Notes under the pieces: generated by a model
Databases searched by the model: none
What the model was told of the DNA's origin: nothing
What the model saw: the letters and a program-made list of their open reading frames with translations, nothing else
Made by a program: the position numbers and the translations under genes
Shown here: positions 36,961 through 49,455 of the stretch, piece after piece
Layout: every line of letters starts with the position of its first letter
How positions within the stretch are numbered: position 1 is the first letter of the stretch
From: Modicisalibacter radicis
GTDB taxonomy: Bacteria > Pseudomonadota > Gammaproteobacteria > Pseudomonadales > Halomonadaceae
Reading direction: 5' to 3'
DNA: 64,000 nt
Assembly (NCBI RefSeq): GCF_900961225.1
Contig: NZ_CAAHFN010000044.1
Span: 62,001 to 126,000 of the forward strand

Positions 36961-39609
36961 CTAACCGGTGTTGCGCAGGCCGGCGGCGATCCCCGCCATT
37001 GTCACCATCAGCGCCCGCGACAGCGCCGGGCTGATCGCGCCGTCGGCATCGCGATTACGCTGCAGCAACTCGGCCTGAAGGCCGTGCAGCGGATCGATAT
37101 AGGGGTTGCGCACTTCGATCGCCTGACGGATCAGCGGCGTACCCTCGAGCAGCTCGTCCTGGTCGAGCACCGACAGCAATACGCCATGCAGCCGCCGCAG
37201 CCGGTCGCGCAACGACCCGCCCAGTGCCTGAAGGGCCGGCTCGTCGACCAGGCGGTGTTCGTAGTATTCGGCGATGTTCAGGTCGGCCTTGGCGAGCAGC
37301 ATCTCGAGCATGTCCAGATAGGTCCCGAAGAACGGCCAGTTCTCGCGCATCTCGCGCAACCGGGCCAGGCCGTCGGGCTCCTCGAGCCGGGTCGCGAAGG
37401 CCTCGCCACTGCCCAGCCAGGCCGGCAGCATCAAGCGGGTCTGGGTCCAGGCGAAGATCCACGGAATCGCCCGCAGCGACTCGACACCACCTTCCTGACG
37501 GCGCTTGGCCGGCCGCGAGCCCAGCGGCAGCCGGCCCAGCGCGCCTTCCGGAGTGACCGCGCGGAAATAGGGCACGAAATCGGGATCCTCGCGTACCACG
37601 CCGACATAGGCGCCGTGGGCGATGCCCGCCAGGCGGTCCATCTCCTCGCGCCATTCCGGTTGCGGGTCCGGCGGCGGCAGCAGTGTCGCCTCGAGCACGG
37701 CACAGGCGTAGATCTCCATCGAACGCAGCGCGATGTCGGGCTGGCCGAACTTGAAACGGATCATCTCGCCCTGTTCGGTGACGCGCAGGCTGCCATTCAC
37801 CGAGCCGGGTGGCTGCGACAGGATCGCCGCGTGAGCCGGGCCGCCACCCCGGCCCACGGTGCCGCCGCGGCCATGGAACAGCGTCAGGTCGACGCCATGA
37901 CGACGGCAGACCGTGACCAGCGTTTCCTGCGCGCGGTACTGGGCCCAGGCGGCGGCCAACTGACCGGCGTCCTTGGCCGAGTCGGAATAGCCGATCATGA
38001 CTTCCTGGCTGTCGCCGGCGAGCCTGCGGTAGCCGGGCAGCGACAACAGCTGGTCGATGACCTCACCGGCACGGTTCAAGTCGTCGAGGGTCTCGAACAG
38101 CGGCGCGATCGGCAGGCGCACGTCACCGCCGACCTCCTTCATCAGCAGCGCCACGCTCAGCACGTCGGAGGGATGGCCGGCCATCGAGATGACATAGGTA
38201 CCCAGCGCCTCGCGGTGCTCGTTGGCGACCACGCGAAAGGTATCGATCACTTCGCGGGCCTCGCCGGAGCAATCCCAGCGCCGCGGAATCAGCGGGCGCG
38301 GCGACATCAGTTCCTCGAGCAGGAACTCCTGGCGACGGGGCTCATCCCACTCCTGATAGCGCCCCAGGCCCAGATAGTCGGTCAACTCGTCGAAGACCTG
38401 CGAGTGACGCGTCGACTCCTGGCGGATATCGAGCTTGGTCAACGACACGCCGAACACCGCGACGCGGCGCAGGGTATCCAGCAACACGCCGTTGGCGATG
38501 GTATCGAGGCCGACATCGCACAGCGAGCGGTAGCAGGTCAAAAGCGGTGCGTAGAGCTGGTCGCGGGTCTCGATGATCGGCCCACCGTCGTAGGGCACGC
38601 CGTCGAGGCACGCCTGGGCCCAGTCGCGAGTCGCCTCGACCCGGGCGGTGAGCCGTTTGAGCAGCGCTCGATAGGGCTCGGGCTCGTCGCCGACCTCGGC
38701 CTTGAGTGCGCTGTTGGCCTTCCACATCGACAGCTCGGCCTTCAGCTGCTCGAGATCGCGCAGGTACAGGTCGGCGGCCATCCAGCGTCCCAGCAGCAAC
38801 ACCTCGCGAGTGACCTTGGCAGTGACGTTGGGGTTGCCGTCGCGATCGCCGCCCATCCAGGAGGCGAAACGCAGTGGCGCGGCATCCAGCGGCAGGCGTT
38901 CGCCGGCGGATTCGAGCAGCAGGTTGTCGAGATCGCGGTGGAAATCGGGCACCGCCTGCCACAGCGAGTTCTCGATCACCGCGAAGCCCCACTTGGCCTC
39001 GTCCACCGGCGTGGGCCGTTCGTGACGGATCTCGTCGGTGTGCCAGGCCTGGCTGATCAGTTCCTGCAGGCGGCTGCGAATCCGCGAGGCCTTCTCGGGG
39101 TAATCGATGGCTCCCTCCATCGAGGTCAGACAGCCATCGATGGCGTCGTATTTCTGGATCAGCGTGCGCCGGATGACCTCGGTAGGGTGCGCGGTCAGCA
39201 CCAGCTCGACACGCATGCCGGCGAGCGTCTCGACCAGCTGGCGCGGGCCGTACCCGGCCCGGTTGGCGCGGCCGAGCAGCTCGCCGAGCACCGGCTGCGA
39301 GCCCGGCTTGTAGTCCTCGACGCGACGAAACCGCGCACGATAGTGCTGCTCGGCGATGTTGGCCAGATTGAGGAACTGGTTGAAGGCCCGGGTCACCGGC
39401 AGCAGGTCGTGCTCGGGCAATGCCCGCAGGTATTCGATCAACTCGCGCTGCGAGCCGCCCTCGCCCTGACGGCCGCCCTTGGCCAGGCCACGGATGGCCT
39501 CGATCTTGTCGACGAAGCCGGGTCCCAGATCGTCGGCGATGGTATGCCCCAGACAGTCGCCCAGCACGCGAACGTTGTCGCGCAGCGATTCGTGCAGGTC
39601 GTCACTCAT
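36961..39609 (-). CDS. ppc: Phosphoenolpyruvate carboxylase
   Basis: 882 residues, full length. It converts PEP and bicarbonate to oxaloacetate (anaplerosis). Signatures are VLTAHPTEVIRRT with the catalytic His at ~138, GGDRDGNP, GYSDSAKDAGQLAAAWAQY, FHGRGGTVGRGGGP, and the invariant C-terminal RNTG. Its start overlaps the end of mazG by 8 bases, so it is translationally coupled to the relA-mazG cluster. It ends 30 bases from the convergent panE; no terminator hairpin was recognised in that gap. Confidence 0.97.
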   Translation of the reverse strand: MSDDLHESLRDNVRVLGDCLGHTIADDLGPGFVDKIEAIRGLAKGGRQGEGGSQRELIEYLRALPEHDLLPVTRAFNQFLNLANIAEQHYRARFRRVEDYKPGSQPVLGELLGRANRAGYGPRQLVETLAGMRVELVLTAHPTEVIRRTLIQKYDAIDGCLTSMEGAIDYPEKASRIRSRLQELISQAWHTDEIRHERPTPVDEAKWGFAVIENSLWQAVPDFHRDLDNLLLESAGERLPLDAAPLRFASWMGGDRDGNPNVTAKVTREVLLLGRWMAADLYLRDLEQLKAELSMWKANSALKAEVGDEPEPYRALLKRLTARVEATRDWAQACLDGVPYDGGPIIETRDQLYAPLLTCYRSLCDVGLDTIANGVLLDTLRRVAVFGVSLTKLDIRQESTRHSQVFDELTDYLGLGRYQEWDEPRRQEFLLEELMSPRPLIPRRWDCSGEAREVIDTFRVVANEHREALGTYVISMAGHPSDVLSVALLMKEVGGDVRLPIAPLFETLDDLNRAGEVIDQLLSLPGYRRLAGDSQEVMIGYSDSAKDAGQLAAAWAQYRAQETLVTVCRRHGVDLTLFHGRGGTVGRGGGPAHAAILSQPPGSVNGSLRVTEQGEMIRFKFGQPDIALRSMEIYACAVLEATLLPPPDPQPEWREEMDRLAGIAHGAYVGVVREDPDFVPYFRAVTPEGALGRLPLGSRPAKRRQEGGVESLRAIPWIFAWTQTRLMLPAWLGSGEAFATRLEEPDGLARLREMRENWPFFGTYLDMLEMLLAKADLNIAEYYEHRLVDEPALQALGGSLRDRLRRLHGVLLSVLDQDELLEGTPLIRQAIEVRNPYIDPLHGLQAELLQRNRDADGAISPALSRALMVTMAGIAAGLRNTG

Positions 39610-40468
39610 TGAGGCTCTCCTCGGTCGGGTTCTTTTCGCGGCGTTTGGCGTCTTCCCAGTGCCGGTTCATCTCATCCAGCGAGGCACTGCCGGGCGCGTG
39701 GCCATCCTCGCTCAGCCGGCGCTCGACATGCCGGAAACGCCGCTCGAATTTACGGTTGGTGGCGCGCAGCGAGTGCTCGGGGTCGGCCTTGAGCCGGCGG
39801 GACAGGTTGACCACCGCGAACAGCAGATCGCCGACCTCTTCACGGGTGTGATCGTCATCGTTCGCGGTCATCGCCGCCTCGACCTCGGCGAGTTCCTCGC
39901 GGATCTTGGCGATCGCTCCCCGGGTATCCGGCCAATCGAAGCCGACTCGGGCCGCACGCTTGGACAGCTTGTTGGCACGGGACAGCGCCGGCAATGCGAG
40001 CGGCACGTCGTCCAGTGCCGAGACGGCGTCTCGATCTTCGCGCTCGGTGGCCTTGCGCGCTTCCCAGCTGGCCTTGACCTGACGGGTCTCGACCTCGGCC
40101 GCGCTCACCCCGCTGCGCCGCGAAGCCAGGGTGCCATCGGGAAACACATGCGGATGGCGGGCGAGCATCTTGGCGGTCAGCGTATCGACCACGTCGTGGA
40201 AGTCGAAACGCCCCTCTTCAACGCCGAAACGGCTGTAATAGACCACCTGGAACAACAGATCGCCGAGTTCGCCGGGCAACTCGTCGAAGGCACGGCGCTC
40301 GATGGCGTCGGCGACCTCGTAGGCTTCCTCGAGGGTGTGCGGGACGATGCTCCGCCAATCCTGCGCGACGTCCCACGGGCAGCCGTACTGCGGGTCGCGC
40401 AACACCGCCATCAGCTCTAGCAGATCGTCGAGCGTATGGCGCGGACGCGGCGGCGTGCGCTGGCTCAT
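39602..40468 (-). CDS. mazG: Nucleoside triphosphate pyrophosphohydrolase MazG
   Basis: 288 residues from ATG 40468, overlapping the relA stop as ATGA; upstream frame is a shadow of relA. It has two MazG folds: residues ~10-120 with CPWDVAQDW, EEAYEVADAI and ELGDLLFQVVYYS, and ~160-265 with EELAEVEAAM and EEVGDLLFAVVNL, giving the EExxE-type metal sites in each half. MazG hydrolyses aberrant NTPs and in E. coli lowers ppGpp. Its overlap with relA fits a shared stringent-response role. Confidence 0.96.
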   Translation of the reverse strand: MSQRTPPRPRHTLDDLLELMAVLRDPQYGCPWDVAQDWRSIVPHTLEEAYEVADAIERRAFDELPGELGDLLFQVVYYSRFGVEEGRFDFHDVVDTLTAKMLARHPHVFPDGTLASRRSGVSAAEVETRQVKASWEARKATEREDRDAVSALDDVPLALPALSRANKLSKRAARVGFDWPDTRGAIAKIREELAEVEAAMTANDDDHTREEVGDLLFAVVNLSRRLKADPEHSLRATNRKFERRFRHVERRLSEDGHAPGSASLDEMNRHWEDAKRREKNPTEESLNE

Positions 40469-42723
40469 CGCCTGGCTCCTCGAGCGCCGCTGCGCAGACG
40501 CTTGACGTCGATGACATTGGGCAACTGCTGGATGCGCGAGAAGATCCGCCCCAGCGATTCGAGGCCATCGACTTCCAGGTTGATGGTCATCCGGGCGACA
40601 TTGTCGTCCTTGTCCGTGGCGGTGTTGACGCCCATCACATTGACCTTGTCGTTGCTCAGCACATTGGTCACGTCGCGCAGCAGACCGGAACGGTCCCAGG
40701 CCTCGATCTGCATCACCACCGGATACTGGGTCCGCGCCTGGTCGCCCCATTCCACATCGACGATGCGTCCCGGTTCCTCGTTGCGCAACTGCAGAATGTT
40801 CGGGCAGTCCTGGCGATGGATGGTCACCCCGCGCCCCTGGGTGATGTAACCGATGATCTGCTCACCCGGCACCGGATGGCAGCAGTTGGCCATGGTGGTC
40901 TTGAGGTTGCCCACGCCGAGCACGGTGATGCCCTCGCCCGGCGCCTTGGCCGAACGCTTGGGCTTGGCCAGCAGCCGGTCGAGCTGTTCCTCGTCGTCGG
41001 TATCGCCGAACAGTTGCTGCGCCTGGTGCAATACCTGGCCGATGCGCAGATCGCCGGCGCCGATCGCCGCGTACATGTCCTCCGGCGTCTGGTAGTTGAC
41101 CGCCTTGGCCAGGGTTGGCAGGTCGAACCCCTCGAGGTCGAGGCGCCGAAACTCCTTCTCGAAGATCGCCCGACCCTCGTCGAGATTCTGGTCGCGGGCC
41201 TGATGCTTGAACCACGACTGGATCTTGGCGCGCGCCCGCGAGGTCTTGACGAACCCCAGGTTGGGGTTGATCCAGTCGCGGCTCGGCCCGCCCTTGGTGG
41301 CGTTGAGTATCTCGACCTGCTGGCCGGTCTTGAGCCGGTAGGTCAACGGCACGATCCGCCCGTTGACCTTGGCGCCGCGACAGCGATGGCCGATCTCGGT
41401 GTGCACGCGGTAGGCGAAGTCGATCGGCGTGGCCACCCGCGGCAGGTCGATGACGTGCCCGTCCGGCGTGAACACGTAGATGCGATCCGGCGCCACGTCG
41501 CTCGACAGCCCCTCGCGCAGATCGCCGATATCGCCGACCTCGTCCTGCCACTCGAGCACCTGGCGCAGCCAGGCGATCTTCTCCTCGTAGCTGCGGCTCT
41601 TGCCGTCGACGTCATGGCCCTTGTAGCGCCAGTGCGCGCAGACGCCAAGCTCGGCCTCCTCGTGCATGGCAAAGGTGCGAATCTGGATCTCCAGCACCTT
41701 GTTCTGCGGGCCGATCAGCGCGGTATGCAACGACTGGTAGCCGTTCTTCTTGGGGTTGGCGATGTAGTCGTCGAACTCGTTGGGCACGTGGTGCCAGCGC
41801 GAGTGGACGATCCCCAGCGCGGTATAGCAATCGGCGACTTCGGGCACCAGGATGCGCACCGCGCGCACGTCGTAGACTTCCGAGAAGTCGATGTGCTTGC
41901 GCTGCATCTTGCGCCAGATCGAATAGATGTGCTTGGCCCGGCCGGTGACGTCGTAGCGGGCGATACCGTGCTGATCGAGCAGCGACTTGAGCGTGCCGAC
42001 CACGTCCTGGATGTAGTGATCGCGATCGACGCGCTTCTCGGCGAGAAGCTTGGCGATCGCCTTGTAGTCCACCTCGTGCAGGTAGCGGAACGACAGGTCC
42101 TCGAGCTCCCACTTGAGATGGCCGATACCCAGCCGGTGCGCCAGCGGCGCGTAGATGTCGAACACCTCGCGGGCCACGCGCAGCTGCTTGTCGCGGGGGG
42201 CATCCTTGACCTGACGCAGCGCGCAGGTGCGCTCGGCGATCTTGATCAGCGCGACGCGCACGTCGTCGATCATGGTCACCAGCATCTTGCGCAGGTTTTC
42301 CTGCTGATTGTGCTGCGAGAGCCCCTGGCTGGGCGTCTGCTGCTGACTGATCGCCGCCATGTTGAGCACGCCGTCGATCAGCCTGGCGACGTCGGCCCCG
42401 AAGCGCTTCTCGATCGCCTCCAGGGCGATCAGCCCCTCGCGCACCGCGCGGTACAGGACGGCCGCCTCGAGCACTTCCTGGTCGAGTCGCAGCTCGCCGA
42501 GGATGTCGGCCATCTCGAGCCCGGTGCGAAAGCTCGAACCATCCTCGAGCCAGGCCTTGTGCGGTTTCTCGGCCTCCCGGGCGAGTCGGTCGGCCAGCTC
42601 GCAGGCCGCCTTCATGTCGTCGACGTCGCGCAGGGCCACGTCGTCCTGCAGTCGCTCCAGCCAAAGCGCGATATCCACGCCTCCCTGACCAGTCAACGGC
42701 TGGTCTTCACGAACCTTGACCAT
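40465..42723 (-). CDS. relA: GTP pyrophosphokinase RelA (ppGpp synthetase I)
   Basis: 752 residues, full length. The N-terminal HD-like domain lacks the hydrolase HDxxED residues (AAVLYRAVREG at that place), marking it as RelA rather than SpoT. The synthetase domain has YDVTGRAKHIYSIWRKMQRK, FDDYIANPKKNGYQSLHTA and IQIRTFAMHEEAELG. TGS (~405-470), helical, zinc-finger (ANCCHPVPGEQ) and C-terminal ACT domains follow. It binds stalled ribosomes and makes (p)ppGpp. It is 48 bases after rlmD and coupled to mazG. Confidence 0.97.
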   Translation of the reverse strand: MVKVREDQPLTGQGGVDIALWLERLQDDVALRDVDDMKAACELADRLAREAEKPHKAWLEDGSSFRTGLEMADILGELRLDQEVLEAAVLYRAVREGLIALEAIEKRFGADVARLIDGVLNMAAISQQQTPSQGLSQHNQQENLRKMLVTMIDDVRVALIKIAERTCALRQVKDAPRDKQLRVAREVFDIYAPLAHRLGIGHLKWELEDLSFRYLHEVDYKAIAKLLAEKRVDRDHYIQDVVGTLKSLLDQHGIARYDVTGRAKHIYSIWRKMQRKHIDFSEVYDVRAVRILVPEVADCYTALGIVHSRWHHVPNEFDDYIANPKKNGYQSLHTALIGPQNKVLEIQIRTFAMHEEAELGVCAHWRYKGHDVDGKSRSYEEKIAWLRQVLEWQDEVGDIGDLREGLSSDVAPDRIYVFTPDGHVIDLPRVATPIDFAYRVHTEIGHRCRGAKVNGRIVPLTYRLKTGQQVEILNATKGGPSRDWINPNLGFVKTSRARAKIQSWFKHQARDQNLDEGRAIFEKEFRRLDLEGFDLPTLAKAVNYQTPEDMYAAIGAGDLRIGQVLHQAQQLFGDTDDEEQLDRLLAKPKRSAKAPGEGITVLGVGNLKTTMANCCHPVPGEQIIGYITQGRGVTIHRQDCPNILQLRNEEPGRIVDVEWGDQARTQYPVVMQIEAWDRSGLLRDVTNVLSNDKVNVMGVNTATDKDDNVARMTINLEVDGLESLGRIFSRIQQLPNVIDVKRLRSGARGARR

Positions 42724-42771
42724 CGCCTCGGGTCCCTCCCGTCGTTGTTCTATTGCAGCGTGCCGCCGCGG

Positions 42772-44160
42772 CTAGCGCTGCGTATCGCGCCGGTCGCCAC
42801 GTTCGAAGAGCACCAGCGACTCGAGATGCGCCGTCTGCACGAACATGTCGGCGACCGCCGCACGACTGATGCGGTAGCCGGCCTGCACTAGGCGCGCCGC
42901 ATCGCGCGCCAGCGTGGCCGGATCGCAGGCTACGTACAGTACCCGCGCCACGCCACTGGCCGCCAACGCGCGACATACCGCCTCGGCGCCTTCGCGCGGC
43001 GGGTCGAGAACCACCACGTCCGGGCTCGGCTCGAAGCGCGGCGGCGCGGCCAGATCGGCCCGGCGAGCCTCGACATTCGTCAATTCATTGCGGCGGGCGT
43101 TGTCGGCAAGCCGCTCGACCATCGCCGGGCTGCCCTCCACGGCGGTCACCTCGGCGGCATGCAGGGCCAGCGGCAGCGAAAAGTTGCCCACCCCGGCGAA
43201 CAGGTCGAGTACGCGCTCCTCGCCGCTCAAGTCGAGCCAGTCGAGCGCCGTATCGACCATCAGGCGATTGACCTCGGCATTGACCTGCAGGAAATCGCCA
43301 GCGGCATAATTCAGGCTTAGCCGGCGCTCGCCACAGGTCAAGCCATAACCCAGCTCGGCCGGTTCGCCGAGCCAGCGCCAGACGGGCGCCTCGCGTCCCA
43401 CCAGCCAGGCGACGTGCACGTCGTGGGCCCGCCCCCAGGCCTGCCAGGCGTGGGCGTCGGCCGGATTGTCGCGCAACTGGCGCACCACCACGACACGCTG
43501 CCGATCGCCGGCCAGCAGCTCTAGGTGGCCGACGTGACGCGGCGCGTCGAGGCTGGCGAGCCGCTCGCGCAGCGGCGCGATCAGCGCGTCGAGCCGCCCC
43601 TCCAGAATAGGACAGCGTCCGATATCCACCAGATGATGGCTGGCCCGAGCGCGAAACCCCAGATGCACCCCGCCATCGCTGTCGAGCTTGACACCGAGCC
43701 GCGCCCGTCGCCGATAACCGAGGGCGGCGCCCGCCAGCAGCGCGGGTGGCTCGGCAAGCTCGATCCCCTGGCTAGCCAACTGCTCGATGAGCACCTCGCG
43801 CTTGTGTCGGCGCTGCGCCGACAGCGCCAGATGCTGCAGATCGCAGCCGCCGCACTGCGCATAATGCGGGCATGGCGGCGAGGCGCGTTCGGGCGAGCGC
43901 TCGTGCCAGCGGCGCACATGGGCCTCGTCGAAGCGCTTGCGACGGCGATGCACGGCGATCTCCACGCGCTCACCCGGCAACGCGCCCGTGACGAACAGCG
44001 TCTTGCCGTCGGCGGCATGCGCCACGCCACGCCCTTCGTGTGAAAGGCGCTCGATGACCACGCCCTCCTCGGCAGAGGCGCCGGCACCGGAGGGCGTGGC
44101 GACACTCGGCGATGGCGACCGCGCCGCGCGCGCGGGTCGTTTCTTGCCCAGCATGGCCAT
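42772..44160 (-). CDS. rlmD: 23S rRNA (uracil-1939-C5)-methyltransferase RlmD
   Basis: 462 residues from ATG 44160, two bases after the cysM stop; a second ATG lies two codons in. N-terminal TRAM domain (EEGVVIERLSHEGRGVA), Fe-S cluster cysteines in CPHYAQCGGCDLQHL and RCPIL, SAM site LDLFAGVGNFSLPLA, then LDPPREGAE and the catalytic Cys in VACDPATLARD. It is an RumA-type methyltransferase. No strong ribosome site, so translation probably depends on coupling with cysM. It precedes relA. Confidence 0.96.
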   Translation of the reverse strand: MAMLGKKRPARAARSPSPSVATPSGAGASAEEGVVIERLSHEGRGVAHAADGKTLFVTGALPGERVEIAVHRRRKRFDEAHVRRWHERSPERASPPCPHYAQCGGCDLQHLALSAQRRHKREVLIEQLASQGIELAEPPALLAGAALGYRRRARLGVKLDSDGGVHLGFRARASHHLVDIGRCPILEGRLDALIAPLRERLASLDAPRHVGHLELLAGDRQRVVVVRQLRDNPADAHAWQAWGRAHDVHVAWLVGREAPVWRWLGEPAELGYGLTCGERRLSLNYAAGDFLQVNAEVNRLMVDTALDWLDLSGEERVLDLFAGVGNFSLPLALHAAEVTAVEGSPAMVERLADNARRNELTNVEARRADLAAPPRFEPSPDVVVLDPPREGAEAVCRALAASGVARVLYVACDPATLARDAARLVQAGYRISRAAVADMFVQTAHLESLVLFERGDRRDTQR

Positions 44161-44162
44161 GG

Positions 44163-45059
44163 CTAGACGCCGGGCGCGAACAGGCCCGTCGACAGGTAGC
44201 GATCGCCCCGGTCGCAGACGATGAACGCGATCACGGCATTCTCGAGGCGTTCGGCGATGCGCAGCGCCCCGGCCAGCGCGCCGCCCGACGAGACGCCGGC
44301 GAAGATGCCCTCCTCGCGCGCCAGGCGGCGCATGTGCTCCTCGGCCTCGCGCTGGCCGATATCCAGCACGCTGTCGACCCGCGAGGCCTCGAAAATGCTC
44401 GGCAGATAGGCCTCGGGCCAGCGCCTTATGCCGGCGATGCTCGCGCCGTCGGAGGGCTGCAGGCCGACGATCCGGACCTGCGGGGCGACCTCCTTGAGAT
44501 AGCGCGACACGCCCATGATGGTCCCGGTGGTGCCCATCGAACTGATGAAATGGGTCAGCGTGCCTTCGGTCTGACGCCACAGCTCGGGGCCGGTACCGCG
44601 ATAGTGCGCCAACGGGTTGTCGGGATTGGCGAACTGGTCGAGCGGCTTGCCCTCGCCCTTGGCGACCATGCTGTCGGCCAGATCCCGGGCGCCCTCCATG
44701 CCCTGCTGCCTGGTCACCGTGATCAGCTCGGCGCCGTAGGCGGCCATCGCCTGCTTGCGCTCGCTGGAGGCGTTGTCGGGCATGATCAGCACCATCCGGT
44801 AGCCCTTGATCGCCGCCGCCATGGCCAGGGCGATACCGGTGTTGCCCGAGGTCGCCTCGATCAGCGTGTCGCCGGGGCGGATCTCGCCGCGGGCTTCGGC
44901 CTCGCGGATCATCGACAATGCCGGGCGGTCCTTGACCGATCCCGCCGGATTGTCGCCCTCCAGCTTGGCCAGCAGGGTGTTGTTGCGACCGGCGGTGATG
45001 CGCTGCAGACGCACCAGCGGCGTGTTGCCGACCGTATCTTCGAGAGTGGGAAATTGCAT
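44163..45059 (-). CDS. cysM: O-acetylserine sulfhydrylase B (cysteine synthase B)
   Basis: 298 residues from ATG 45059, chosen for AAAGGAAG upstream and because CysM proteins begin xxFPTxEDxVGNTPLVRLQR. The PLP lysine lies in GSVKDRPAL, the substrate loop is ATSGNTGIALA, and GTTGTIMG binds phosphate. The IsoB-specific stretch PSDGASIAGIRRWPEAYLP distinguishes it from CysK. It makes cysteine from O-acetylserine and sulfide or thiosulfate. First gene of the cysM-rlmD-relA-mazG-ppc run; divergent from barA. Confidence 0.96.
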   Translation of the reverse strand: MQFPTLEDTVGNTPLVRLQRITAGRNNTLLAKLEGDNPAGSVKDRPALSMIREAEARGEIRPGDTLIEATSGNTGIALAMAAAIKGYRMVLIMPDNASSERKQAMAAYGAELITVTRQQGMEGARDLADSMVAKGEGKPLDQFANPDNPLAHYRGTGPELWRQTEGTLTHFISSMGTTGTIMGVSRYLKEVAPQVRIVGLQPSDGASIAGIRRWPEAYLPSIFEASRVDSVLDIGQREAEEHMRRLAREEGIFAGVSSGGALAGALRIAERLENAVIAFIVCDRGDRYLSTGLFAPGV

Positions 45060-45134
45060 CAACGCTTCCTTTAAGCCCATCGCCAGCGGGCGCGCAGTCG
45101 TCGCCCCCGGACCTCAGCGATAAAAATTACCTGC

Positions 45135-45163
45135 ATTATATCCTTGCCATCCGGCACTGGACA
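45135..45163 (-). promoter_or_regulatory. Probable promoter of the cysM-rlmD-relA-mazG cluster
   Basis: On the minus strand a perfect -10 TATAAT (45140-45135) with, 17 bases upstream, the weak -35 TGTCCA (45163-45158). It lies about 75 bases before the cysM ATG in an AT-rich patch. Confidence 0.6.
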
Positions 45164-45180
45164 GGCAGACCGCCTCGCTG

Positions 45181-45189
45181 TGGCATACT
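45181..45189 (+). promoter_or_regulatory. Candidate extended -10 promoter of barA
   Basis: TGG followed by CATACT gives an extended -10 element without a good -35. The start point would fall near 45196, which supports use of ATG 45220 rather than ATG 45199 for barA. Confidence 0.4.
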
Positions 45190-45219
45190 CTGCGCATCAT
45201 GTCGTCAGCGAGAAGCCCC

Positions 45220-47895
<2,676 letters not shown>

Positions 47896-47923
47896 CGCGG
47901 CCTGGCTCCCGGATCGGCTTTTG

Positions 47924-48715
47924 CTAGCGGGTTTCGCCGTGGTCGTGCTCATGGCCGTCGTCCAGCGACGCCACGAACCCGGCCTCGTAGCCGGCGATGG
48001 CCAAACGCTTCATCTCGACCACGGCCTCCTTGAGACCCACGAACAGCGCCCGGGCGATGATCGCATGGCCGATGTTGAGTTCGTTGAGACCGGGTATCGC
48101 GGCGATCGCCTCGACATTGTGATAATCGAGGCCATGCCCGGCATTGACCACCAGGCCCAGCTCCAGGGCCAGCTCGGCGGCCGCCGCGACACGGGCATGC
48201 TCGATGCGCGCGGTCTCGCCACGGGCTTCGGCATAGGCGCCGGTGTGCAGCTCGACCACCGGCGCGCCGACCTCGTACGCGGCGCGAATCTGTTCCGGTT
48301 CGGGATCGATGAACAGCGACACTTCGCAGCCGGCGGCGGTCAACCGCTCGCAGGCGGCGGCGATCGTCCCGCGGGAGCCGACGACGTCCAGCCCGCCTTC
48401 GGTGGTCAACTCCTCACGCTTCTCGGGTACCAGGCAGACGTGCGCAGGGCGTACGCGCTCGGCGAAAGCGATCATTTCCTCGGTGACCGCCATCTCCAGG
48501 TTCATGCGGGTATTGAGCATCTCGGCCAGACGCACCACGTCGGCGTCCTGGATATGACGCCGGTCCTCGCGAAGGTGCAGGGTGATTCCATCGGCACCGG
48601 CCTGTTCGGCGAGCAGCGCGGCCTGGACCGGGTCGGGATAGCGCGTACCGCGCGCCTGACGAAGAGTGGCGATGTGATCGATGTTGACGCCGAGCAGGAT
48701 CCGCGGGGGCAGCAT
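47924..48715 (-). CDS. pdxJ: Pyridoxine 5'-phosphate synthase
   Basis: 263 residues from ATG 48715, chosen for AAGGAGA at good spacing; an earlier in-frame ATG exists at 48742. Family landmarks are [80 protein letters not shown] and [10 protein letters not shown]. It condenses 1-deoxy-xylulose 5-phosphate with 3-amino-2-oxopropyl phosphate to make PNP. Last gene of the lepA-lepB-rnc-era-recO-pdxJ run. acpS, which follows pdxJ in E. coli, is absent. Confidence 0.96.
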   Translation of the reverse strand: MLPPRILLGVNIDHIATLRQARGTRYPDPVQAALLAEQAGADGITLHLREDRRHIQDADVVRLAEMLNTRMNLEMAVTEEMIAFAERVRPAHVCLVPEKREELTTEGGLDVVGSRGTIAAACERLTAAGCEVSLFIDPEPEQIRAAYEVGAPVVELHTGAYAEARGETARIEHARVAAAAELALELGLVVNAGHGLDYHNVEAIAAIPGLNELNIGHAIIARALFVGLKEAVVEMKRLAIAGYEAGFVASLDDGHEHDHGETR

Positions 48716-48754
48716 GCTTGTCTCCTTGGTGGAATTGATCATGAAGGTCTGCGT

Positions 48755-49453
48755 TCAGTGTCGCCGACGCGCCGCCAGCTGTCGCATCAATTCCCGCGAG
48801 CGTAGCGGCTTCGCCCCCAGCAGAGGCGCCAGCGCCGCCCGCGTCAACGCCTTGGCGACGCCCGCCAGCCCCGGGCTCGCCCAGTCGCCCTGGGCGAGCA
48901 GCCGCAGGGTGCGGCCGTCGATGCCGGTCTCGTCACCGGCACGCTGGAAGTGGCGTTGCGAGGCTCGGTAGACATAGCGCGCCTGAGGATCCAGTTCGCG
49001 CTCATCCAGATCGCGGAAGATCGGCTCGGCGTCGAGCGACTCGAGCAGCGTGACCTCGAGCCGACGCAGCGCCGCCGCACGCCGTGCAGGTACCGGCAGT
49101 TCGCCGAGCAGGGCCGTGTAGAAGGCAAACACCTCGGCGACGGGCAGCAGCGGCGGCAGCAGGCGGGTCAACAGCTCGTTGGCGTAGAGGCCGCACAACA
49201 GCCCCTCGCCGGCCAGCAGGCTGGCCGAGCCGCCCGACTCCATCAATCGCAGTCGCTTGAGTTCGTTGTCGCCGCTCCAGGTCACATGTAGCGGCGCGAA
49301 CGGTTGCAGCCGCGAGCGGCTCTTGCTGCCGGCGCGCTGGACGCCCTGGGCCACGGCTCGCACGCGGCCGTGTTCCAGGGTGAGCAGATCGACCAGCGCA
49401 CTGGTCTCGCGGTAGGGACGCTTGTGCAGCAGATACGCCGGCTGGGGCTGCAT
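48755..49453 (-). CDS. recO: DNA repair protein RecO
   Basis: 232 residues from ATG 49453; a TTG overlapping the era stop is an alternative. The N-terminal OB fold has PAYLLHKRPYRETSALVDLLT and GRVRAVAQGVQRAGSK-type sequence, followed by YANELLTRLLPPLLP. RecO loads RecA onto SSB-coated DNA with RecR. The zinc cysteines found in some RecO proteins are absent, as in E. coli. No strong ribosome site; it starts two bases after the era stop, implying coupling. Confidence 0.93.
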   Translation of the reverse strand: MQPQPAYLLHKRPYRETSALVDLLTLEHGRVRAVAQGVQRAGSKSRSRLQPFAPLHVTWSGDNELKRLRLMESGGSASLLAGEGLLCGLYANELLTRLLPPLLPVAEVFAFYTALLGELPVPARRAAALRRLEVTLLESLDAEPIFRDLDERELDPQARYVYRASQRHFQRAGDETGIDGRTLRLLAQGDWASPGLAGVAKALTRAALAPLLGAKPLRSRELMRQLAARRRH

Positions 49454-49455
49454 GC

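Noticed and set aside
37084..39612. 842-codon open frame antisense to ppc
   Set aside because: A shadow frame produced by GC-rich codon bias. The minus-strand protein is a complete PEP carboxylase with all motifs; the antisense product resembles nothing.
40465..42723. Missing HD hydrolase residues in RelA taken as gene damage
   Set aside because: Loss of the HDxxED site is normal for gammaproteobacterial RelA and does not indicate a pseudogene.
40816..42891. 691-codon open frame antisense to relA
   Set aside because: Shadow of relA; no ribosome site and no recognisable domain.
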